Assembly (NCBI GenBank): GCA_002493625.1
Contig: DKZK01000039.1
Location: 1-5,319, forward strand
Length of the DNA stretch: 5,319 nt
Direction of reading: 5' to 3'
From: Lachnospiraceae bacterium UBA7076
GTDB lineage: Bacteria; Bacillota; Clostridia; Lachnospirales; Lachnospiraceae
Positions 1 through 5,319 of the stretch are shown one piece after another; the first letter of the stretch is position 1, and each line of letters opens with the position of its first letter. The notes under the pieces were generated by a model. That model searched no databases, was not told the DNA's origin, and was given only the letters and a program-made list of their open reading frames with translations. The translations under genes and the position numbers were made by a program.

Positions 1-64
1 ATAATAATAAGAAAAAATTAATAATTTTTTTTGTTTATTTTAGTAAAAAACAATGAAAAAACAA

Positions 65-93
65 TTGTAAAATTAAAGTTGCTTTGGTATAGT
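65..93 (+). promoter_or_regulatory. Sigma-A-like extended -10 promoter for the LTA synthase-like gene
   Basis: The sequence shows TTGTAA at 65-70, a 17-base spacer, and TATAGT at 88-93. The -10 box is preceded by TGG, giving the extended -10 pattern TGn. Transcription would begin near base 100, leaving an untranslated leader of about 60 bases before the ATG at 159. The first 60 bases of the window are extremely A/T-rich and contain an AAAAAATTA/TAATTTTTT palindrome. That may be the tail of an upstream terminator, but no gene end is visible. Confidence 0.6.
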
Positions 94-147
94 GAACAAT
101 GAAGTTGTACCATTAATTAAAAGTTGTATTACTTGTTTTGCAGAGGC

Positions 148-152
148 AGGAG
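148..152 (+). promoter_or_regulatory. Ribosome binding site that sets the LTA synthase-like start at 159
   Basis: AGGAG at 148-152 lies six bases before the ATG at 159. The reading frame is also open from a TTG at 138, but that codon has no Shine-Dalgarno sequence at a useful distance, and the AGGAG would then fall inside the coding region. The ATG at 159 is therefore preferred. Confidence 0.8.
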
Positions 153-158
153 AATGAT

Positions 159-2363
159 ATGAGTAAAAAAAATACGAAGGCAAAAAATAAAAAAACGGAA
201 AATGGTATAAAGAATACAAAAGAACAAAATGTTGAAAAAACAGTTGGGGAAAATGTAACAGAGAAGATTATGCGGGAAGATGGGCAGCAGACTGAACCGG
301 AGTCTGCTTTGGACAATAAGCCGGGAACAGAACCGGGGGCGGCTTTGGACAATAAGCCGAAATCAGAACGGAAAGCTGAACAGGACACGGAAAAACAAGG
401 TTTTAGGCAGCGCTTTAAGAAGCTTGTAGGCGCTTCAATTCATACATGGATTTTCAAGTGCTTTGCTGTTGCATTTATTCTTGAGCTTGTATTGGAAATT
501 CTCGGCAGACGTTCATTATACGGAGGCTTTTCTTTTCTTGTCAATTCACCAATCGTATTTATATATAATGTGTCCATCATATTTTTTACATTGCTGTTTG
601 CTCTCTTTTTAAGGAAAAGAGTGTTTGGAATTATACTGATAAGCACAGTATGGATTGTTTGCGGTATTATTAATTTTGTTGTGCTTGGATTTCGGGTTAC
701 GCCTTTTGCAGCCATAGATTTTCTTATGGTTAAGGATACCTTCAGCATGATTGATGTGTATTTTACCAAGGTGCAGCAGGTTTTTATCGTTATAGGCATA
801 GTAGCGGTTATTACGATTGTCGTTCTTTTATTCAGGAAGACGCCAAAGTTTGAAGGTGACAGAAAGGTAAAAGGAACAATGCTTACATGTGTGATTGCAT
901 GGCTGCTTGTTATGCTTCTTACAAATTATGCGGTAAATCATAATATTATTTCTGATGACTTTGCAAATTTAGGAACGGCATACAAGGATTATGGATTTGC
1001 ATATTGCTTTACAAACAGTATAATTGATAATGGAATTTCCAAGCCTGACGATTATTCTGAGGAGTATATGAAGGAGATAAAGCAGACGCTTGATAAGGAA
1101 AAAACAAGCGGGCAGGCGAAGAAGCCTAACATAATTATAATCCAGCTTGAATCATTTTTTGATCCCAATGATGTTGTGGGACTTACCATGAGTGACAATC
1201 CTGTTCCGACATTTACCAGGCTGAAGGAGCAGTTCCCTTCCGGATATTTTACGGTTCCTGCTCTGGGCGCGGGTACGGCAAATACGGAATTTGAGGTGCT
1301 TACGGGAATTAAAACAAGCTATTTTGGCGCGGGAGAATATCCGTATAAAACTACAGTAAATGAGGTTCCTGTTGAGGGGCTGGCTTCTATTTTAAAGAAA
1401 CAGGGATATGGGACATATGCTATCCATAATAATAAGTCGTCCTTTTATGACAGAATAAATGTATATGATATGATGGGCTTTGATGCATTTATATCACTTG
1501 AATATATGTATGATGTTGAGTATACGTCAACCGGCTGGGCAAAGGATGCAACGCTTGTTGATGATATTATGAAATGCCTTAAGGACACAAATACACAGGA
1601 TTTTGTATATACTATAAGTGTACAGGGACATGGAAGATACCCTGACGGTGATGATACCTGTGAAGATCATATACAGGTACATTATGAAAATGAGGATATG
1701 GAAAAGCCGTTCCATTATTATGTCAATCAAATATATGAAATGGATATGATGATTGATAATTTAATAAAAGAGCTTGACAAATATGGTGAGGATTATGTAC
1801 TAATATTATATGGAGATCATCTTCCGTCACTTGAGCTTACGGAGGAGCAGCTTCCGAACAGCACATTGTTTCAGACGGAATATATTATTGTAAATAATAT
1901 GAACCTGAAGATAGCGGATGAGGATATATATGCCAGTGATATTTCCCTTAAGCTGCTTGATGCGCTCAATATGCCTTTAGGCTATGCCCAGAAGGCTCAT
2001 AAGCTTTATGAGGGAGATAAGCTTGATGATGTTTTGATAAATATAGCCTATGATATGCTGTATGGAGATAACTGGCTTTTTACTGACAGCGTGATTGTAC
2101 CTGAGGCAGATATGAGTATGGGTGTTGATGAGATTATAATTACAAAAGTGGAAAATGTAGATGACCATATAGTGCTTCATGGTGATAATTTTAATCAGTA
2201 TTCAGTCGTAAGCATAAATGATCATAATTTAGAAACCCGTTACATTGACAGAAATACGCTTATGGTTGAGGAATGTCTGCTTGTAAAGGGAGATGAGGCA
2301 GTAGTAAAACAGATAGACAAATCGCATCGTGAGCTGAGTAGCTCCCAAAGTTATATCTATTAA
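159..2363 (+). CDS. LTA synthase family membrane protein (sulfatase-fold phosphoglycerol transferase)
   Basis: Predicted membrane enzyme of 734 residues that transfers glycerol phosphate from phosphatidylglycerol to a cell-envelope polymer or glycolipid outside the membrane. Residues 1-90 are a charged, Lys/Glu-rich cytoplasmic tail with a 12-residue tandem repeat. Five hydrophobic helices follow at about 97-116, 129-151, 155-177, 208-225 and 240-257, the LtaS topology. The extracellular sulfatase-fold domain spans about 322-605. It has the metal-site Glu331 in QLES, the probable nucleophile Thr373 in GAGTANTEF (aligned by eye with the TSDAEF segment of LtaS), His491 in QGHG, and Asp553/His554 in YGDH. 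Residues of about 650-734 form an extra domain with an IPT/TIG-like pattern. The family and catalytic residues are well supported. Whether the product is true lipoteichoic acid or another polymer cannot be told, so no gene symbol is given. It appears to be transcribed alone, with 118 bases before the next gene. Confidence 0.9.
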   Translation: MSKKNTKAKNKKTENGIKNTKEQNVEKTVGENVTEKIMREDGQQTEPESALDNKPGTEPGAALDNKPKSERKAEQDTEKQGFRQRFKKLVGASIHTWIFKCFAVAFILELVLEILGRRSLYGGFSFLVNSPIVFIYNVSIIFFTLLFALFLRKRVFGIILISTVWIVCGIINFVVLGFRVTPFAAIDFLMVKDTFSMIDVYFTKVQQVFIVIGIVAVITIVVLLFRKTPKFEGDRKVKGTMLTCVIAWLLVMLLTNYAVNHNIISDDFANLGTAYKDYGFAYCFTNSIIDNGISKPDDYSEEYMKEIKQTLDKEKTSGQAKKPNIIIIQLESFFDPNDVVGLTMSDNPVPTFTRLKEQFPSGYFTVPALGAGTANTEFEVLTGIKTSYFGAGEYPYKTTVNEVPVEGLASILKKQGYGTYAIHNNKSSFYDRINVYDMMGFDAFISLEYMYDVEYTSTGWAKDATLVDDIMKCLKDTNTQDFVYTISVQGHGRYPDGDDTCEDHIQVHYENEDMEKPFHYYVNQIYEMDMMIDNLIKELDKYGEDYVLILYGDHLPSLELTEEQLPNSTLFQTEYIIVNNMNLKIADEDIYASDISLKLLDALNMPLGYAQKAHKLYEGDKLDDVLINIAYDMLYGDNWLFTDSVIVPEADMSMGVDEIIITKVENVDDHIVLHGDNFNQYSVVSINDHNLETRYIDRNTLMVEECLLVKGDEAVVKQIDKSHRELSSSQSYIY
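291..362 (+). repeat. 36-bp in-frame tandem duplication in the N-terminal tail
   Basis: Two adjacent 36-bp units, 291-326 and 327-362, share long identical blocks including GCTTTGGACAATAAGCCG. They encode TEPESALDNKPG and TEPGAALDNKPK. The length is a multiple of three, so the frame is kept. The repeat lies in the cytoplasmic, probably disordered tail before the first membrane helix, where copy-number changes should be tolerated. Confidence 0.85.
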
Positions 2364-2406
2364 AATGTCTGCATTAAAATTTTTGTAAAAATAAATTAAT
2401 ATATGA

Positions 2407-2435
2407 TTGAATACTGACAAATTTTGTTGTACAAT
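2407..2435 (+). promoter_or_regulatory. Candidate sigma-A promoter for cheX
   Basis: TTGAAT at 2407-2412 is followed by a 17-base spacer and TACAAT at 2430-2435, which would start transcription near 2442. The gap between the two genes (2364-2481) shows no convincing terminator, so read-through from the upstream gene is also possible. TTCGATAA at 2450-2457 resembles the -10 box of flagellar sigma-28, but its -35 match is poor. Confidence 0.45.
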
Positions 2436-2464
2436 GTTTGCAGTTGTTTTTCGATAATTATGTT

Positions 2465-2470
2465 AAGGAG
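2465..2470 (+). promoter_or_regulatory. cheX Shine-Dalgarno sequence with long spacing
   Basis: AAGGAG at 2465-2470 is a good Shine-Dalgarno match but lies eleven bases before the ATG at 2482, longer than the usual five to nine. No closer strong site is seen (only GGAAG at 2473-2477). The protein start fits the CheX family, so the spacing probably only lowers translation. Confidence 0.6.
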
Positions 2471-2481
2471 ACGGAAGTACT

Positions 2482-2961
2482 ATGATTCCAGCAATTGATG
2501 TTAAACATATTAATCCATTTCTTCAGTCAAGTATTTCCATTATGGAAAGTGTCACCAGTGTAAAGCTTACGGTTGGAAAGCCTGAGAAAACGGATTTTTC
2601 TTTTAAGGAGCTTACATATGCAATACAGCTTGGAGTAGTTGGCGAGATGAAAGGACAGGTTATTCTTGCAATGAAGGATGACAATGCAAGGGATATAGCA
2701 TCTAAGATGATGTTTGGAATGCCTGTAACTGAATTAGATGAGATGTCATCATCAGCGTTAAATGAGCTCAGTAATATGATTATGGGCAATACCGCAACCA
2801 TTTTTTCAACTCTTGGAATATTGATAGATATTACGCCGCCGCTTGCAGTGCATGGAGAAAACCTGAAGCTGAAAACGGATATAGAGGGCATAAAGGTTCC
2901 TTTGCTCTATGAAGGCAGAGAGTACATAGGTTTATATATTTGTGTGTATAAGGATAATTAA
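2482..2961 (+). CDS. cheX: Chemotaxis protein CheX (CheY-P phosphatase)
   Basis: Predicted cytoplasmic phosphatase of 159 residues, the normal CheX length. It speeds dephosphorylation of the response regulator CheY-P and so ends the chemotaxis signal to the flagellar motor. The start, with INPFLQSS at residues 10-17, is typical of the family. The single catalytic ExxN motif is Glu95-Leu-Ser-Asn98 in NELSNMIMGN. One such motif is expected for CheX, whereas CheC usually carries two. The later ILIDITPP segment (113-120) is also family-like, and CheX proteins act as dimers. No chemotaxis or flagellar gene adjoins it here, so it is an orphan copy lying between an envelope enzyme and guaB. A role for some CheX-like domains with other receiver proteins is possible. 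The family call is firm; the cellular partner is inferred. Confidence 0.88.
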   Translation: MIPAIDVKHINPFLQSSISIMESVTSVKLTVGKPEKTDFSFKELTYAIQLGVVGEMKGQVILAMKDDNARDIASKMMFGMPVTELDEMSSSALNELSNMIMGNTATIFSTLGILIDITPPLAVHGENLKLKTDIEGIKVPLLYEGREYIGLYICVYKDN

Positions 2962-2964
2962 TGA

Positions 2965-2993
2965 TTGACATGAGCATCCTACCATGCTAGTAT
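2965..2993 (+). promoter_or_regulatory. Strong promoter just downstream of cheX
   Basis: A perfect TTGACA at 2965-2970, four bases after the cheX stop, is followed by a 17-base spacer and TAGTAT at 2988-2993. The TGC in front of the -10 makes it an extended -10. The start would be near 3000. An AGCAT/ATGCT inverted repeat (2973-2977 and 2984-2988) lies in the spacer. The transcript would meet the hairpin at 3037-3076 within 80 bases. It could therefore be a guaB promoter followed by an attenuator, or the promoter of a short RNA. Confidence 0.5.
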
Positions 2994-3036
2994 AGCTTAA
3001 ATATTTTTAGTTATATGTACAATTACATATGAACAG

Positions 3037-3076
3037 TAATAAAAAATGTTGTATTTTTGTACAGCATTTTTTATTA
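3037..3076. terminator. A/T-rich 17-bp hairpin between cheX and guaB, likely terminator
   Basis: Arms 3037-3053 and 3060-3076 pair over 17 positions with one G-U pair, around a six-base loop (TTTTTG). The AAAAAA and TTTTTT runs in the arms provide a U-tract on either strand, so it could work in both directions. It most simply ends the cheX transcript. A second small hairpin (ATATGTA 3013-3019, TACATAT 3024-3030) sits just upstream. Confidence 0.65.
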
Positions 3077-3087
3077 ATAGGAAGAAT

Positions 3088-3158
3088 TCAGGCAATTGCG
3101 AAACTCCCTGTTTCTAAAATATAGTTTTGCAAATGCCTGATATATTAAAAGAAGGGAG
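3088..3158 (+). promoter_or_regulatory. Structured guaB leader or operator overlapping the start region
   Basis: TCAGGCA (3088-3094) pairs with TGCCTGA (3134-3140), and after one A-A mismatch TTGCGAAAC (3096-3104) pairs with GTTTTGCAA (3124-3132) with one G-U. The result is a 16-bp hairpin with a 19-base loop. CTCCCT (3104-3109) at the top is the exact complement of the guaB Shine-Dalgarno AGGGAG (3153-3158). A competing small hairpin is GAAAC/GTTTC (3100-3104, 3110-3114). The same bases can be read as a promoter, TTGCGA (3096-3101), 18 bases, TATAGT (3120-3125). I recognise no known riboswitch class here. The pairing is seen directly; the function is inferred. Confidence 0.5.
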
Positions 3159-3166
3159 AAAATAAG

Positions 3167-4618
3167 ATGGGAAAGATTATTGGAGAAGGAATTACATTTG
3201 ATGATGTTCTTTTAGTTCCACAGTTTTCAAGTGTAATACCAAATGACGTTGACTTAAGTACAAATTTAACCAAAAAGATAAGGTTAAATATTCCTCTTAT
3301 GAGTGCCGGCATGGATACTGTTACCGAACACAGGATGGCAATAGCCATGGCAAGGCAGGGCGGTATAGGAGTTATACATAAGAATATGTCTATACAACAG
3401 CAGGCTGAAGAGGTTGATATGGTTAAACGGTCAGAGAACGGAGTTATATCCGACCCATTTTATTTGTCACCTGAGCATACCCTTGATGATGCGGACAACC
3501 TTATGGCAAAATTCAGAATCTCTGGCGTTCCTATCACGGAAAACGGAAAGCTTGTGGGCATTATAACAAATCGTGACCTTAAGTTTGAGACAGATTACAC
3601 GAAGAAGATTAAAGAGTCCATGACAACGGAAAACCTCGTGCTTGCAAAGGAGGGCATAACACTTGAGGAGGCTAAGGCGATTCTTGCAAAGGCGCGCAAG
3701 GAAAAGCTTCCTATTGTTGACGATAACATGATGCTTAAGGGGCTTATAACCATAAAGGATATTGAGAAGCAGATTAAATATCCGATTGCGGCAAAGGATT
3801 CACAGGGAAGACTTCTCTGCGCCGCAGCGGTTGGAGTTACTCCGGATATATGCGACAGGGTTGACGAGCTTGTTAATTCAAAGGTTGATGCCATTGTCAT
3901 TGATACGGCTCACGGACATTCAGAAAATGTTTTAAAGACCTTTAAGATGATTAAGGAGAAGTATCCTGACCTTGATGTTATTGCAGGTAATGTTGCGACA
4001 AAAAAGGGCACGCAGGCAATGATAGACATGGGTGTGGATGCAGTTAAGATTGGTATTGGCCCGGGTTCAATCTGTACAACAAGAGTTGTTGCAGGTATCG
4101 GCGTTCCGCAGATAACTGCGATTATGGATGCGTATGAGGCGGCAAGCGCTGCGGGTATTCCTGTTATCGCTGATGGCGGCATTAAATATTCGGGAGATAT
4201 TACAAAGGCTCTTGCGGCAGGCGCAAATGTCTGTATGATGGGAAGTCTTTTCGCAGGTACAGATGAAAGTCCCGGAGAATTTGAATTATATCAGGGAAGA
4301 AAATATAAGGTATACAGAGGTATGGGTTCCATAGCTGCCATGGAGTGCGGAAGCAAGGATCGATATTTCCAGTTAAATGCAAAGAAGCTTGTGCCAGAGG
4401 GCGTTGAGGGACGTGTTGCCTACAAGGGTACCGTGGAGGATACCGTATTCCAGCTTATAGGCGGTCTTCGTTCCGGTATGGGATATTGCGGGGCCCACAA
4501 TATAGGCGAGCTTCATGAAACGGCTGAGTTCGTTAAGATTTCGGCAGCTTCCCTCAAGGAAAGCCATCCGCATGATATACAGATTACCAAGGAAGCACCA
4601 AACTACAGCGTGGAGTAG
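3167..4618 (+). CDS. guaB: Inosine-5'-monophosphate dehydrogenase
   Basis: Cytosolic enzyme that oxidises IMP to XMP with NAD, the committed step of guanine nucleotide synthesis; it normally forms tetramers or octamers. The 483 residues match the usual bacterial length of about 485-490. The barrel begins with TFDDVLLVP (10-18). Two CBS domains, which bind adenine/guanine nucleotides in this family, occupy about 96-206. The barrel then resumes. Visible functional residues are Asp246 (NAD site, IDTAHG), the catalytic Cys303 in GPGSICTTR, the phosphate-binding DGG (336-338) and GS (359-360) loops, the flap dyad Arg399-Tyr400 in DRYF, and Glu411 as in bacterial forms. AGGGAG (3153-3158) lies eight bases before the ATG. 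It is a single-gene unit with its own leader and a terminator 32 bases after the stop. No defect is seen. Confidence 0.97.
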   Translation: MGKIIGEGITFDDVLLVPQFSSVIPNDVDLSTNLTKKIRLNIPLMSAGMDTVTEHRMAIAMARQGGIGVIHKNMSIQQQAEEVDMVKRSENGVISDPFYLSPEHTLDDADNLMAKFRISGVPITENGKLVGIITNRDLKFETDYTKKIKESMTTENLVLAKEGITLEEAKAILAKARKEKLPIVDDNMMLKGLITIKDIEKQIKYPIAAKDSQGRLLCAAAVGVTPDICDRVDELVNSKVDAIVIDTAHGHSENVLKTFKMIKEKYPDLDVIAGNVATKKGTQAMIDMGVDAVKIGIGPGSICTTRVVAGIGVPQITAIMDAYEAASAAGIPVIADGGIKYSGDITKALAAGANVCMMGSLFAGTDESPGEFELYQGRKYKVYRGMGSIAAMECGSKDRYFQLNAKKLVPEGVEGRVAYKGTVEDTVFQLIGGLRSGMGYCGAHNIGELHETAEFVKISAASLKESHPHDIQITKEAPNYSVE

Positions 4619-4650
4619 AGGGTTATGTAAAAATATAGCTGTAAAACAGT

Positions 4651-4700
4651 AAATAAGGCTCACGGAATAGTGAAAGCTGTTTCGGTGAGCCTTATTTTTT
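4651..4700 (+). terminator. Intrinsic terminator of guaB
   Basis: AAATAAGGCTCAC (4651-4663) pairs perfectly with GTGAGCCTTATTT (4685-4697) over 13 bp, and T residues run from 4695 to 4700. The loop can extend the stem through GAA/TTC (4665-4667, 4681-4683) and AGT/GCT, closed by a GAAA tetraloop at 4672-4675. It begins 32 bases after the guaB stop. Confidence 0.9.
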
Positions 4701-4779
4701 ATTAAGATATAAATTACAGTACCTAAGGCACTTTGTTCTTCTCCTGACAATTGTGTTATTTTAAATTCTGCAATTGAGC

Positions 4780-4896
4780 ATGTTTGTGAGTGTTCAGGAT
4801 AGGTACATGATATATGTGGATGATATTTTATTTGATAAAGAAAATAATTCATGGTATGTCAGTTATATTTTAACCTTCTATGTTATGGAAAAATAA
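4780..4896 (+). CDS. Hypothetical 38-residue ORF, doubtful
   Basis: ATG at 4780 opens 38 codons ending in TAA at 4894-4896. The product has a plausible composition (MIYVDDILFDKENNSWYVSY within it), but no Shine-Dalgarno sequence precedes the ATG and no promoter is clear. It is followed 28 bases later by a terminator-like hairpin, which is the main hint that something here is transcribed. I do not recognise a family. It could be a gene remnant or chance. Confidence 0.15.
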   Translation: MFVSVQDRYMIYVDDILFDKENNSWYVSYILTFYVMEK

Positions 4897-4924
4897 TCCA
4901 TTTAAAAGTAAATTGTAATATATT

Positions 4925-4961
4925 AAAAGAGTTCAAAGGCAGAAAGCATTTGGACTTTTTT
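4925..4961. terminator. Second terminator-like hairpin downstream of guaB
   Basis: AGTTCAAA (4930-4937) pairs with TTTGGACT (4949-4956) with one wobble. The stem is extended by GU and A-U pairs (4925-4929 with 4957-4961), around an 11-base loop. A run of seven T (4956-4962) follows the GC-containing part. It may back up the guaB terminator, end a small transcript from 4700-4920, or act on the minus strand because the outer arm begins with an A run. Confidence 0.6.
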
Positions 4962-5087
4962 TAATAGTAAATTTCCCCGAAATTTTGAAAGGCGCAATCC
5001 CTGAACAATCTGCTATAAAAAACTCAAATTCTTACAGGAAGAAAATTAACATTTGAAAGAAAAATTTTAGTTTACTTTGAAGAAAAG

Positions 5088-5140
5088 TGTCGTTCATGCA
5101 AAAAACATGTCGTTCATGCAGAAAAACTATCAATTGCAGC
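5088..5140 (+). repeat. Phased 20-bp direct repeats, possible transposon end
   Basis: TGTCGTTCATGCA occurs exactly at 5088-5100 and 5108-5120, twenty bases apart. A diverged third unit starts at 5128 (TATCAATTGCAG), again at +20. A looser match, ATTATGCAAAAAAACA, occurs at 5173-5188. Each unit is followed by an A-rich segment. Multiple direct repeats beginning TGT at one end are a known feature of IS21-type and Tn7/Tn5053-type elements, where the transposase binds them. Without the other end or the transposase, this stays a suggestion. Confidence 0.5.
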
Positions 5141-5200
5141 AAAAAAAAAATACAATTAAATTCAGACACACATTATGCAAAAAAACAAAAGGAGGTAAAA

Positions 5201-5257
5201 ATGGCGGGTAAAAAAATAAACAAACAAAATGACAAACGGCATAACGTCCTTGCATAA
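5201..5257 (+). CDS. 18-residue Lys/Asn-rich mini-ORF with strong ribosome binding site
   Basis: GGAGGT at 5191-5196, preceded by AAAA, is the strongest Shine-Dalgarno sequence in the window and lies four bases before the ATG at 5201. The frame encodes MAGKKINKQNDKRHNVLA and stops at 5255-5257. It is too short and basic for a family call. It may be a leader peptide for the next gene, the start of a gene broken by a frameshift, or simply the translation-initiation region of a decayed element. Confidence 0.35.
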   Translation: MAGKKINKQNDKRHNVLA

Positions 5258-5287
5258 ATTCAATGGAAAAAACAACGGAGAAAGTAA

Positions 5288-5319
5288 ATGGGAAGCACAA
5301 TGGGTTACAAAATAAACTA
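5288..5319 (+). CDS. Possible start of a gene truncated by the window edge
   Basis: GGAG at 5277-5280 lies seven bases before the ATG at 5288, which reads MGSTMGYKIN and runs off the window. The same frame has a stop directly before it (TAA 5285-5287). An alternative start is the ATG at 5263 in another frame (MEKTTEKVNGKHNGLQNKL, also open to the edge), but it lacks a ribosome binding site. If the phased repeats are a transposon end, a transposase gene would be expected about here. Too little is visible to assign a function. Confidence 0.3.
   Translation, partial: MGSTMGYKIN

Larger units (their letters stand above)
4619..5200. other. 582-bp stretch with no convincing gene
   Basis: This stretch holds the guaB terminator, a weak 38-codon ORF (4780-4896), a second terminator-like hairpin (4925-4961), and then about 120 bases (4965-5087) in which I see no gene or clear signal. 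The 20-bp-phased repeats at 5088-5140 and an A-rich leader ending in a strong ribosome binding site follow. Long open frames on the minus strand across the guaB end lack start signals and family features. Confidence 0.6.

Noticed and set aside
138..158. TTG start at 138 for the LTA synthase-like gene
   Set aside because: It adds seven codons but has no ribosome binding site, and the AGGAG at 148-152 is correctly placed for the ATG at 159.
2431..2457. Sigma-28 (flagellar) promoter for cheX
   Set aside because: TTCGATAA is a fair -10, but the -35 position reads ACAA rather than TAAA. Transcription would also begin almost on top of the Shine-Dalgarno.
2523..2891. 122-codon minus-strand ORF opposite cheX
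   Set aside because: It lies wholly inside cheX, which has clear family motifs, and looks like a shadow frame.
3077..3166. Purine (guanine) riboswitch before guaB
   Set aside because: The conserved three-way junction and kissing-loop sequences of that class are absent; only a single long hairpin is seen.
4373..4852. 159-codon minus-strand ORF over the guaB 3' end and terminator
   Set aside because: It overlaps conserved guaB coding sequence and reads through a strong terminator hairpin. It has no ribosome binding site, and its composition is not protein-like for a known family.
4985..5019. Promoter TTGAAA ... TATAAA upstream of the repeats
   Set aside because: The spacer is 23 bases, too long for sigma-A, and no better-placed box is present.
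5088..5140. CRISPR array
   Set aside because: The repeat unit is only 13 bp with 7-base A-rich gaps. CRISPR repeats and spacers are each about 25-40 bp with unique spacers.

Overview
This is a low-GC, A/T-rich stretch of what looks like a Gram-positive Clostridia genome, most probably a Lachnospiraceae-type gut bacterium. The basis is strong AGGAG-type ribosome binding sites, sigma-A-like promoters, intrinsic terminators, a glycerol-phosphate-polymer (LTA synthase type) enzyme and a chemotaxis CheX protein. The family assignment is an inference from style and gene content, not from a search.

Layout, left to right, all genes on the + strand. (1) An extended -10 promoter (65-93) drives a 734-residue, five-helix membrane protein of the LTA synthase/alkaline phosphatase superfamily (159-2363), with a disordered N-terminus containing a 36-bp tandem repeat and an Ig-like C-terminal extension. 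(2) A separate promoter-like site precedes a cheX-type CheY-P phosphatase gene (2482-2961). (3) A 205-bp gap holds a consensus TTGACA promoter just after the cheX stop, a very A/T-rich 17-bp terminator-like hairpin, and a second long inverted repeat immediately upstream of guaB. The loop of that inverted repeat carries CTCCCT, which is complementary to the guaB Shine-Dalgarno sequence. (4) guaB (IMP dehydrogenase, 3167-4618) is complete, with both CBS domains and all catalytic residues, and is followed by a strong intrinsic terminator. (5) From 4619 to 5200 there is no convincing gene: it holds two terminator hairpins, one weak 38-codon ORF, and a block of about 20-bp-phased repeats (TGTCGTTCATGCA) that resembles the end of a DDE transposable element. 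(6) After a strong ribosome binding site there is an 18-codon mini-ORF, and then one or two reading frames that run off the right edge.

The three main genes do not form an obvious pathway. They serve cell-envelope polymer synthesis, chemotaxis signal termination and the committed step of GTP synthesis, and each seems to have its own promoter. The points most worth a second look are the guaB leader (possible Shine-Dalgarno sequestration, a short attenuated RNA, or a PurR-like operator) and the phased repeats at the right edge. No wholly new system can be demonstrated from this window alone.
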